8,433 nt of DNA from an uncultured Bacteroidales bacterium (GTDB lineage Bacteria > Bacteroidota > Bacteroidia > Bacteroidales > UBA3663), in NCBI GenBank assembly GCA_905236195.1, contig CAJOOX010000084.1, positions 1 through 8,433 on the forward strand. Direction: 5' to 3'. The notes beneath the pieces were generated by a model, which saw only the letters and a program-made list of their open reading frames with translations, was not told where the DNA came from and searched no databases. A program made the translations under genes and the position numbers. This document shows positions 1 to 5,221 of this stretch, one piece after another (position 1 is the first letter of the stretch; every line of letters begins with the position of its first letter).

Positions 1-1
1 C

Positions 2-556
2 GACGGACAAGCCACGAAGCCCAAGATAGACATCAGGAAACGCGGACCGCTGAATAAGACGACATCGGAACCGCTGCGCGATCAGATGGCAGAAGCCGTA
101 GCCGCCACGCCAAAGCCCGCACTGCCCGTCATCCGTCCGAAAGGAAGCGGATGGATTGAGGACGCTATCGCGGTGGATGCCGCCTGTTCGGGTGTGCCCG
201 GCCCGATGGAATACCGGGGTGTCTATATCAAGACGGGACAGCAGCTGTTCCATTTCGGGCCCGTTCCCAATTCGACCAACAACATCGGAGAGTTTCTGGC
301 CATAGTGCACGCCCTGGGTTTCGAGGAGAAGCAGGGTCTGCGACTGCCCATCTACAGCGACAGCCGTACGGCAAGGGCATGGGTGAGAGACCGCAAGTGC
401 AAGACAACGCTTCAGATGGACGATACGAACCGCGAGACCTTCTCGATGATTAACCGCGCAGAACACTGGCTGCAAACGCATCAGGTGAATGTGCAGATAC
501 TCACTTGGGATACCAAGAAATGGGGCGAAATCCCCGCAGACTTCGGACGTAAATGA
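2..556 (+). CDS. Ribonuclease H family protein, 5' end cut by window edge
   Basis: RNase H cleaves the RNA strand of RNA:DNA hybrids in the cytoplasm. The reading frame is open from base 2, so the true start lies left of the window; the Met at 86 lies in a Pro/Lys/Thr-rich linker and is probably internal. Counting from that Met, the RNase H fold starts near residue 26 (AVDAACSGVPGP). The expected DEDD catalytic acids are visible: D31, E69 (NNIGEF), D92 (IYSDS) and D152 in the terminal IPADFGRK. From family knowledge, Bacteroidetes proteins of this type are about 210 residues and carry an N-terminal caulimovirus viroplasmin-like hybrid-binding domain; that domain would be in the missing part (inferred). 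Its stop overlaps the start of the next gene by ATGA (553-556), implying one transcript and coupled translation. Identity as RNase H is firm; whether it is the main RNase HI of the cell is not known. Confidence 0.93.
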   Translation, partial: DGQATKPKIDIRKRGPLNKTTSEPLRDQMAEAVAATPKPALPVIRPKGSGWIEDAIAVDAACSGVPGPMEYRGVYIKTGQQLFHFGPVPNSTNNIGEFLAIVHALGFEEKQGLRLPIYSDSRTARAWVRDRKCKTTLQMDDTNRETFSMINRAEHWLQTHQVNVQILTWDTKKWGEIPADFGRK

Positions 557-1167
557 AAATTATCTGTGTGGGCATGAATTATGCCGCCCATGTCGATGAA
601 CTCAATTTCGGAGGCGGTGAGAACCCCACTCTCTTCTTGAAACCCGAGACGGCTCTGACGCGTCCCGGGTGGCCTTTCTTTGTGCCTGATTTCAGCCGTC
701 AGGTGGAATATGAGACGGAGCTGGTGGTCAGGATCAACCATTTGGGCAAGTCGATTCCGGAAAGGTTCTCCCACAGGTATTATGATGAGGTGACGCTGGG
801 GCTGGATTTCACGTGCAGAGACCTGCAGCGACAACTGCAGGCGAAAGGACTGCCCTGGGAAATCTCGAAAGGATTTGACGGTTCGGCCTACGTGGGCGAC
901 TGGGTGAAACTCTCCGATTTAAATAAAGGAATACAGGAACTGCATTTCGAGATGCGGCTCAACGGGGAGACCCGGCAGCGGGGCGACACCTCGCTGATGC
1001 TCCACACGGTGGATAGCATCATTGCCTATGCCTCCCGTTTCTATCTGCTGAAAACCGGTGACCTCATCTTCACAGGCACACCCGCCGGCGTGGGGGCCGT
1101 ACATCCCGGCGACCGCATTACTGCCTCGCTCGAAGGCAGTCCCGTGATGGAGTGCAGAATAAAATGA
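553..1167 (+). CDS. Fumarylacetoacetate hydrolase (FAH) family protein
   Basis: A 204-residue single-domain member of the FAH superfamily, metal-dependent enzymes that hydrolyse, decarboxylate, hydrate or isomerise 2-keto acids. Visible family marks are FLKPETAL (28-35), the metal-binding acids E54 and E56 in VEYETELVVRI and D85 in LGLDFTCRD, the conserved SKGFDGSAYVG (105-115) and the C-terminal LIFTGTPAGVG (171-181). The length matches short bacterial FAHD1/YcgM-like proteins, so the chain appears complete. Substrate cannot be read from sequence: acylpyruvate hydrolase, oxaloacetate decarboxylase and 2-hydroxyhepta-2,4-diene-1,7-dioate isomerase annotations are all used for this family. The start is the ATG inside the ATGA overlap with the RNase H gene; the protein begins MKIICVGMNYAAH, as expected for the family, which supports this start over Met8. 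There is no metabolic link to RNase H apparent; the pairing is probably just operon packing. Confidence 0.93.
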   Translation: MKIICVGMNYAAHVDELNFGGGENPTLFLKPETALTRPGWPFFVPDFSRQVEYETELVVRINHLGKSIPERFSHRYYDEVTLGLDFTCRDLQRQLQAKGLPWEISKGFDGSAYVGDWVKLSDLNKGIQELHFEMRLNGETRQRGDTSLMLHTVDSIIAYASRFYLLKTGDLIFTGTPAGVGAVHPGDRITASLEGSPVMECRIK

Positions 1168-1173
1168 GACATC

Positions 1174-1206
1174 CCACTGATTCTGCGACAGTCCGAATGT
1201 GGTTTT
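1174..1206 (+). terminator. Possible weak terminator after the RNase H-FAH operon
   Basis: Seven bases after the FAH stop, CCAC and ATTC (1174-1177, 1180-1183) can pair with GAAT and GTGG (1195-1202), with a two-base bulge (TG) and an 11-base loop, followed directly by TTTT and a T-rich run to about 1235. The stem is only 8 pairs and bulged, so this is a candidate. Position at the end of a plus-strand unit supports it. Confidence 0.35.
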
Positions 1207-1341
1207 ATCGGTTTTTATTCATTGTAATTTTTTTATAATTTCTGGCCGCAGGCCATCCCCAATCCCGTCCTCAGGAGTTTTTTACTTTTTTAAATACAGA
1301 CACAAGAAAACCCTGGTGAGCCTATTCCAACGAAGATTTAC

Positions 1342-1379
1342 ATTATAGCGCCAGCTCAGTCTCAGCTGGCGCTTATAAT
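1342..1379. repeat. Strong inverted repeat, possible bidirectional terminator or small repeat element
   Basis: AGCGCCAGCT (1347-1356) is the exact reverse complement of AGCTGGCGCT (1364-1373), with a 7-base loop CAGTCTC. After one bulged T (1374), ATTAT (1342-1346) also pairs with ATAAT (1375-1379), giving 15 pairs in all. AT-rich flanks on both sides make a terminator in either direction possible, but neither side carries a pure T-tract. It sits between convergent genes, about 180 bases past the FAH stop and about 230 past the stop of the opposing gene, which is far for a simple terminator. A mobile or dispersed palindromic element is the alternative. Confidence 0.6.
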
Positions 1380-1418
1380 ATATTAATAACGGAGTATTGC
1401 GCACACGAAATTTATTCC

Positions 1419-1476
1419 ATCGGACTCCGATAGACCCATGGAAAACTTTTTGCATCTCTATCGGGCATCGATAGAC
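1419..1476. repeat. Pair of 17-base palindrome-bearing direct repeats
   Basis: ATCGGACTCCGATAGAC (1419-1435) and ATCGGGCATCGATAGAC (1460-1476) match at 14 of 17 positions and start 41 bases apart. Each contains its own inverted repeat: ATCGG-ACT-CCGAT in the first, CTATCG-GGCAT-CGATAG (1458-1474) in the second. Mismatches fall in the loop region, as if the arms were under constraint. No gene overlaps them. Function unknown; they could be protein-binding sites, RNA hairpins or the remains of a dispersed repeat. Confidence 0.5.
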
Positions 1477-1587
1477 TACAGCCAGTGTGCGAAGCACATA
1501 TAGCACAGTCAATGGTTTCTAGGTTTTTATTTATAGAACATCCCTTAATTAATGGTTATACAAAGTTATCTATTTCATCTGGAGACT

Positions 1588-1601
1588 TCGCTTTTCAGCG
1601 A
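1588..1601 (-). other. Small GAAA-tetraloop hairpin after the stop of the secreted protein gene
   Basis: Read on the minus strand, TCGCT-GAAA-AGCGA forms a 5-pair stem with a GNRA-type loop, starting seven bases past the stop codon at 1608-1610. No U-tract follows, so it is not a standard terminator; it could protect the 3' end of the mRNA or be chance. Confidence 0.25.
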
Positions 1602-1607
1602 GCCTGT

Positions 1608-2036
1608 TCAATTGCCGGTCGCCGGTAGCGGTTTGCCGGTCTGGATTTCCTCGCCGTCCTCTTCCGGGCGGAGCCGGATGCGCATTTTGGGTTTATGCCT
1701 GGCAAAGTCGGATTTCCTCAAATATATAAAGGTGTGCATCTCCTTGCCGCTACGGGTGTTCATCCAGGTGGATGTCTTGTCAATATCCATAAGGGTCGCC
1801 TTGAGGGCGGACATGCCGGTACGTTCGGCAATCCAGGCGTTGACCTTCGCCTGCAGCCCTTTCTGGGCGGAACGGAAAGCCTGATCGATGTTGGTCGAAG
1901 TGGCTTCGGCATAGATGTAGGAGGGAGAATTACGAATCTGCTCCATCTGCTGGAGAATCACTTCGCGTTTCTGGGCCAATGACAGGGTTGAGCCAATGAG
2001 GAGGACAACCCATGTGAGTAAAATTTTTCTAAGCAT
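1608..2036 (-). CDS. Small secreted protein, unknown function (LPP20-like pattern)
   Basis: A 142-residue protein with a clear Sec signal peptide: MLRK, a hydrophobic core (ILLTWVVLLIGSTLSL) and a probable signal peptidase I site after A21 (SLA|QK). There is no lipobox Cys, so the mature protein of about 121 residues should be periplasmic or loosely outer-membrane associated. Residues 40-66 (YIYAEATSTNIDQAFRSAQ and on) recall the LPP20/Bacteroidetes pattern in which a small residue-rich strand is followed by a helix of 'A..A...L', and HTFIYLRKSD (101-110) looks like the closing strand. The C-terminus is a charged, Arg/Glu-rich and Pro-containing tail, probably disordered. The resemblance is from memory and weak; no enzymatic motif is visible. 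It is apparently monocistronic: its own near-consensus promoter lies at 2063-2094 and a terminator separates it from the upstream transporter gene. The gene itself is real: start, promoter and signal peptide agree. Confidence 0.8.
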   Translation of the reverse strand: MLRKILLTWVVLLIGSTLSLAQKREVILQQMEQIRNSPSYIYAEATSTNIDQAFRSAQKGLQAKVNAWIAERTGMSALKATLMDIDKTSTWMNTRSGKEMHTFIYLRKSDFARHKPKMRIRLRPEEDGEEIQTGKPLPATGN

Positions 2037-2062
2037 GATTTTGCACTAATTAAAAGTTTGCG

Positions 2063-2094
2063 CAAAGATAAGGTATTTTTTGCGAGGAAACAAA
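2063..2094 (-). promoter_or_regulatory. Bacteroidetes-type promoter for the small secreted protein gene
   Basis: On the minus strand, TTTG (2094-2091) is followed after 20 bases by TATCTTTG (2070-2063). This matches the Bacteroidetes sigma consensus TTTG-N19/21-TAnnTTTG. The -7 box ends 26 bases before the ATG at 2036, predicting a very short leader without a Shine-Dalgarno. The -33 box is part of the 10-base palindrome CAAAATTTTG (2091-2100). Confidence 0.85.
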
Positions 2095-2104
2095 ATTTTG
2101 GTAC

Positions 2105-2153
2105 AAAAAATGAAATCGGGGATGCAAATTCTGGTTTTTCAGCCCCGATTTCA
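2105..2153 (-). terminator. Rho-independent terminator of the transporter gene
   Basis: On the minus strand TGAAATCGGGG (2153-2143) pairs perfectly with CCCCGATTTCA (2121-2111), and the 21-base loop can extend the stem a little further. The stem is followed at once by six Ts (2110-2105). It begins one base after the transporter stop codon (2155-2157), so it ends that transcript just before the promoter of the next gene. Confidence 0.9.
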
Positions 2154-2154
2154 G

Positions 2155-3528
2155 TCAAATCAGTCCCAAACCTTTCAGGAAAACGAGGAAGATGACGGCC
2201 GGACAGAAAACCCGGAGGGCCCAGATGAGGGGCATCAGATACCATCCGCTGTCCTCCTTGCGATTGGTGATGGCATCGCGCACAATCTGACGGTCGAGTT
2301 TCCAACCCACAAAGAGCGAGATGGCCGCAGCACCCAGCGGCATGAAGATGTTGGAGGTGATAAAGTCGCAGAAATAGAAGAAATTCAGTCCTGCAATCTT
2401 ATAGTCGTTCCAGACACCTAGCGAGAGGGAGGAGACAACGCAGAACACCCACGTGATGAGCGCTGAAACCATAATGGCCCGCCGGCGCGTCATGCCGATG
2501 GTCTCGTCGAAGAACGTCACCTCGGCTTCGAGCAGCGACATTGTGGAGGTCAGGGCAGCCAATGCCACGAGGATGAAGAACAGCAGGGCCCAGAAATAAC
2601 CGCCGGGCATCGCCACAAAGACGCTGGGGAGTGTGATGAAGATGAGGCTCGGACCGGCATTGGGCGTGATATTGTAGCTGTAGCAGGCCGGGAAAATTGT
2701 GATGCCCGCCAGGATGGCAATCATTGTGTCGAGACCGGCCACGCTGAGAGCTGTCTTGCCGATTTTGGTATTGTCGTCCATATAACTGCCGTAGATAATG
2801 AGACAGCCCATGCCGACCGACATCGAGAAGAAGGCCTGTCCGCAGGCCGCCAGCACGGTCTGTCCGGTCACTTTGGAGAAATCGGGTTCGAAGAGAAACC
2901 GCAATCCCCCGGCAGCACCGGGGAGGGTGAGTGAGTTGACACACAGCATTGCCAACAGAAGCAGCAGGATGGGCATGAGGATATTGGAGGCCCGTTCAAT
3001 GCCTTTCTGCACACCGCCCAGCAGGATGAAGGCGTTGATGGCGATGAACAGCGATGCCCAGAGAATGGGCGGCAGTTGGGAAGTCGCAAAGGCGTTGAAA
3101 TCCATGGTGAGCACTTGGCTCGCCTGCGCATCGGGCGTCACCAGCTGGGCACTGGCCACCGATGTCTGGAAATCGTTGGTCAGAGCCCGCCACGTGTATT
3201 CCAACGTCCATCCGGAGATCACGCTGTAGAATCCGAGGATTACAATCGCAACAAACACCGATACGGCACCCACCCAGTACCAACGGGAGCCGGGCAGCAG
3301 TTTGCGGAACGAACCGGCCACATCGGCGTGGGCCGTACGTCCAATCATAAACTCGGCTATCATGAGCGGTATGCCCAGACAGAGCACGGCACCCAGATAG
3401 ATGAGCAGGAAGGCGGCGCCTCCGTTTTCACCCGTCATGTAGGGAAACCGCCAGATGTTGCCCAGTCCGATGGCCGAACCGGCAGCAGCGGCGATAGCGC
3501 CAAGTCGTGTTGAGAATGTAGATCGCAT
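2155..3528 (-). CDS. Sodium-dependent amino-acid transporter, NSS/SNF family
   Basis: A 457-residue inner-membrane symporter of the neurotransmitter:sodium symporter family (LeuT fold), which uses the Na+ gradient to import amino acids. TM1 carries the signature GSAIGLGNIWRFPY (17-30), with the usual broken helix. I count about 11 hydrophobic spans (near 8-28, 38-62, 84-109, 154-171, 181-200, 226-249, 262-284, 305-333, 349-371, 380-404, 428-454), the usual number for prokaryotic members. Compared with LeuT from memory, A324, T327 and S328 in ALTSTM match the Na2 site residues A351, T354 and S355, Y101 matches the TM3 substrate Tyr, and FFSMSVGMG (233-241) is the unwound TM6. D267 in GLDTMIAILAG is probably the acidic residue that replaces chloride in bacterial members. 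Substrate cannot be assigned. The ATG is 130 bases past the metK stop, I found no TAnnTTTG box in the gap, and a strong terminator follows the gene, so co-transcription with metK is plausible. Confidence 0.95.
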   Translation of the reverse strand: MRSTFSTRLGAIAAAAGSAIGLGNIWRFPYMTGENGGAAFLLIYLGAVLCLGIPLMIAEFMIGRTAHADVAGSFRKLLPGSRWYWVGAVSVFVAIVILGFYSVISGWTLEYTWRALTNDFQTSVASAQLVTPDAQASQVLTMDFNAFATSQLPPILWASLFIAINAFILLGGVQKGIERASNILMPILLLLLAMLCVNSLTLPGAAGGLRFLFEPDFSKVTGQTVLAACGQAFFSMSVGMGCLIIYGSYMDDNTKIGKTALSVAGLDTMIAILAGITIFPACYSYNITPNAGPSLIFITLPSVFVAMPGGYFWALLFFILVALAALTSTMSLLEAEVTFFDETIGMTRRRAIMVSALITWVFCVVSSLSLGVWNDYKIAGLNFFYFCDFITSNIFMPLGAAAISLFVGWKLDRQIVRDAITNRKEDSGWYLMPLIWALRVFCPAVIFLVFLKGLGLI

Positions 3529-3548
3529 AGAAAAACCTCACCCCCAAA

Positions 3549-3649
3549 CCCTCTCCAAGGGGAGAGGGGCATGAATGCCGGGGCATTTTAAATTAATATT
3601 GAACAATAATAGAATTCATTAACGCGATATCCTCGCACTTTGGAGAGGG
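3549..3649. repeat. REP-like inverted G/C-rich palindromes between metK and the transporter
   Basis: CCCTCTCC-AAGG-GGAGAGGG (3549-3568) is a perfect 8-pair palindrome, and a related unit TTGGAGAGGG (3640-3649) lies in the opposite orientation, the exact reverse complement of CCCTCTCCAA (3549-3558). Between them are two overlapping small inverted repeats, GGCAT-GA-ATGCC and ATGCC-GG-GGCAT (3568-3586), then AT-rich DNA. Such C-rich hairpins are typical dispersed intergenic elements in Bacteroidetes genomes (from memory). In mRNA running from metK to the transporter they would fold and could lower or separate expression of the two genes. Confidence 0.55.
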
Positions 3650-3657
3650 GGCGATTC

Positions 3658-3678
3658 TTCACTCTTCGCTCTTCACTC
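3658..3678. repeat. Three heptad tandem repeats across the metK stop codon
   Basis: TTCACTC, TTCGCTC, TTCACTC follow one another without a gap at 3658-3678. The first unit contains the metK stop (TCA at 3659-3661, TGA on the coding strand), and the last codons (GTG AAG AGC GAA GAG) are made by the repeat. Gain or loss of one unit would shift the frame at the very C-terminus. Confidence 0.7.
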
Positions 3679-4966
3679 CAAAGACCTCTCTGATACGGTC
3701 CACGTAGTCCAGTTTCTCCCAGGTGAAGAGTTCAACCTCGCACTCGATGGGTTCCTTGAAATACTTGGACGTAAATACCTTTTTGACGGTCTGGGGCGTG
3801 CGGCCGAAGTGTCCGTAGGAAGCTGTCTCCTCATAGATGGGCTGACGCAGTTTGAGACGTTTCTCGATGGCAGCGGGTCGCATGTCGAAGATAGCGGCCA
3901 CGCGCTGAGATATCTCGGCATCGCTGAGGCTGACGCGGCTCTTGCCGAAAGTGTTGACATAGAGTGAGACGGGGTCGGCAACGCCAATGGCATAGGAAAC
4001 CTGAACCAGGGCCTCGTCGGCTACGCCTGCGGCCACCAGGTTCTTTGCGATATGCCGTGCGGCATAGGCTGCCGAACGGTCCACCTTGGAGGGGTCTTTG
4101 CCCGAGAAGGCACCGCCTCCGTGAGCTCCGCGGCCGCCGTAGGTATCGACGATGATTTTGCGCCCCGTGAGTCCCGTGTCGCCATGAGGACCGCCGATTA
4201 CGAATTTTCCCGTCGGATTGACGTGCAGAATAATCCTGTTGTCAAAGAGAGCCTGTACCCCGGCGGGCAGCTGTTTCAGCACGCGAGGCAGAAGTATGTT
4301 TCTGACATCGGCCTCAATCCGGTCGCGCATCGCTTTGTCGGCGGCATCCTGTGCGGCCTGACTGTCGTCGGCTGGTAGGATAAACTCGTCGTGCTGGGTT
4401 GAGATGACGATGGTGTGGATGCGTACCGGACGATTCTCCTCGCTGTATTCCACCGTGACCTGGCTTTTGGCATCGGGACGAAGGTAAGGCATGGGGGAGG
4501 GGGTCTCGCGGCGGATGGCAGCCAGTTCCTCAAGCAGCAGATGGCTCAGCTGGAGCGTCAGCGGCATAAACTGGGGAGTCTCATTCGTCGCATAACCGAA
4601 CATCATACCCTGGTCGCCGGCGCCCTGTTCATCGGGTACGGCCACATCGACACCGCGGTTGATGTCGGCGCTCTGTTCGTGAATGGCGCTGAACACGCCG
4701 CATGAGTCGCCGTCAAACTTGTACTCAGCCTTGGTGTAGCCGATGCGGTTGATGACGCGGCGTGCGGTTTCAAGCAGATCCACGTAAGCCTGTGATTTGA
4801 TTTCTCCGGCCAGCACCACCTGTCCTGTGGTGACCAGCGTTTCGCAAGCGACCTTCGAGTCGCGGTCCTGTGCGAGAAATTCGTCGAGTAACGCGTCGCT
4901 GATTTGGTCAGCAACTTTGTCGGGGTGTCCTTCCGACACCGATTCGGATGTGAACAGATAGTTCAT
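3659..4966 (-). CDS. metK: S-adenosylmethionine synthase (methionine adenosyltransferase)
   Basis: MetK makes S-adenosylmethionine from L-methionine and ATP, releasing phosphate and pyrophosphate, in the cytosol as a homotetramer. The 435-residue protein shows the full family pattern: SEGHPDKVADQISDA (11-25) with active-site H14 and D16, the GAGDQGMMFGYA signature (115-126), IGGPHGDTGLTGRKIIVDTYGG (257-278), and the P-loop-like GGGAFSGKDPSKVDRS (283-298) with K290. It is about 50 residues longer than E. coli MetK (384); extra length lies in the middle and near the C-terminus, in line with Bacteroidetes MetK of about 430 residues. The start is the only Met before SESVSEGHPDK, placed as usual four residues into the fold. 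It has no Shine-Dalgarno, only A/T-rich DNA. Expression starts from a near-consensus promoter at 5087-5118 and passes a foldable leader of about 110 nt, so a control step before translation is likely. Transcribed away from gltB, with the NSS transporter downstream. Confidence 0.98.
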   Translation of the reverse strand: MNYLFTSESVSEGHPDKVADQISDALLDEFLAQDRDSKVACETLVTTGQVVLAGEIKSQAYVDLLETARRVINRIGYTKAEYKFDGDSCGVFSAIHEQSADINRGVDVAVPDEQGAGDQGMMFGYATNETPQFMPLTLQLSHLLLEELAAIRRETPSPMPYLRPDAKSQVTVEYSEENRPVRIHTIVISTQHDEFILPADDSQAAQDAADKAMRDRIEADVRNILLPRVLKQLPAGVQALFDNRIILHVNPTGKFVIGGPHGDTGLTGRKIIVDTYGGRGAHGGGAFSGKDPSKVDRSAAYAARHIAKNLVAAGVADEALVQVSYAIGVADPVSLYVNTFGKSRVSLSDAEISQRVAAIFDMRPAAIEKRLKLRQPIYEETASYGHFGRTPQTVKKVFTSKYFKEPIECEVELFTWEKLDYVDRIREVFGVKSEE

Positions 4967-4997
4967 AAATGAAAAAATTTTTAGAGTTTAACATATG

Positions 4998-5080
4998 CTC
5001 TCGCATCTTTCTTTTTCCACCGTGACCTGAGTGATGAGGCTCGGTTGGCGTGCCGAAATGACACCTTCTTGATGCTAAAT
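4998..5080 (-). promoter_or_regulatory. Structured 5' leader of metK, candidate riboswitch-like element
   Basis: From the predicted RNA start near 5080 to the metK ATG there are about 113 nt. A closing stem pairs GCATC (5075-5071) with GATGC (5007-5003). Inside, GGTGT (5065-5061) can pair with ACGCC (5051-5047), and CCAACCG (5048-5042) with CGGTGG (5022-5017) around an inner CCT/AGG stem (5039-5037 with 5028-5026); these two helices compete for two bases. The order AUC-AAGA-AGG ... GCCAACC ... GAAAGAUGCGAGAG loosely recalls the S-box (SAM-I) layout, where AUC and GAU close P1. However, the GGCAACC core is altered, no kink-turn motif is obvious and the element is short, so it is not called as SAM-I. 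Position before metK is the main reason to suspect SAM sensing. Confidence 0.35.
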
Positions 5081-5086
5081 GCGGTG

Positions 5087-5118
5087 CAAAGATAGGATAA
5101 AAACTGCAAATAAACAAA
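5087..5118 (-). promoter_or_regulatory. metK: Bacteroidetes-type promoter for metK
   Basis: On the minus strand TTTG (5118-5115) and TATCTTTG (5094-5087) are 20 bases apart, matching TTTG-N19/21-TAnnTTTG. RNA should start near 5080, leaving a leader of about 113 nt before the ATG at 4966. The -33 box lies inside the palindrome at 5114-5125. Confidence 0.88.
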
Positions 5119-5125
5119 TATTTGT
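5114..5125. promoter_or_regulatory. 12-base palindrome over the metK -33 box, possible operator
   Basis: ACAAATATTTGT is a perfect palindrome covering the metK -33 TTTG and lying 20 bases upstream of the gltB -33 box. A dimeric regulator bound here would directly affect metK and could affect gltB. AT-rich palindromes also arise by chance, so this is a suggestion only. Confidence 0.3.
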
Positions 5126-5144
5126 CAAAAAAAAACGACTTTCT

Positions 5145-5175
5145 TTTGTTATGTCAGCAAAAAAGCGTATCTTTG
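5145..5175 (+). promoter_or_regulatory. gltB: Bacteroidetes-type promoter for gltB
   Basis: TTTG (5145-5148) and TATCTTTG (5168-5175) are 19 bases apart, the consensus arrangement. RNA should start near 5182, giving a leader of about 110 nt. Its -7 box is identical to those of metK and of the small secreted protein gene, so all three probably use the primary sigma factor. Confidence 0.88.
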
Positions 5176-5197
5176 CCAATCGTAATAAATAAAGAGA

Positions 5198-5221
5198 CCC
5201 TCTAAATCCCCCCTTAGAGGG
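5198..5221 (+). repeat. C-rich hairpin in the gltB leader
   Basis: CCCTCTAA (5198-5205) and TTAGAGGG (5214-5221) form an 8-pair stem with loop ATCCCCCC. It lies about 15 nt into the predicted gltB mRNA. Together with the next bases (GGGACTTCCTG) it resembles a repeat often seen between Bacteroidetes genes, and shares the CCCTCT/AGAGGG theme with the palindrome at 3549-3568. The six-C loop could pair with the G-run just after the stem. It may be a dispersed repeat that landed in the leader, or an mRNA-stabilising 5' hairpin. Confidence 0.5.

Larger units (their letters stand above)
1168..1607. other. Gene-free convergent intergenic region
   Basis: About 440 bases separate the plus-strand FAH gene from the minus-strand small secreted protein gene, so transcription converges here. 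It is AT-rich, with T-runs around 1203-1240 and 1278-1292. The only open frame of note, 76 codons on the minus strand at 1282-1512, is rich in Arg/Tyr/Leu, shows no domain, signal or promoter and spans the hairpin and repeat units, so it is not called. What can be seen are a small hairpin TGGCC-GCA-GGCCA near 1243, the strong hairpin at 1342-1379, the paired palindromic units at 1419-1476 and a GAAA-capped hairpin at 1588-1601. No tRNA or known ncRNA was recognised. Confidence 0.6.

Noticed and set aside
1348..1373. tRNA-like string AGCTCAGT, as in a D-arm
   Set aside because: No anticodon arm, T-arm GGTTCGA motif or acceptor stem around it; the string is part of the simple hairpin.
1282..1512. 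76-codon minus-strand open frame in the convergent region
   Set aside because: Spans the strong hairpin and the direct repeats, has no promoter box nearby and no domain or signal; more likely chance in AT-rich DNA.
1552..1884. Plus-strand open frames opposite the small secreted protein gene
   Set aside because: The minus-strand gene has a signal peptide and a near-consensus promoter; the plus-strand frames have neither.
4998..5080. Firm call of a SAM-I or SAM-II riboswitch before metK
   Set aside because: The S-box core GGCAACC is changed and no kink-turn is visible; the SAM-II pseudoknot pattern is not seen. Kept only as a candidate structured leader.
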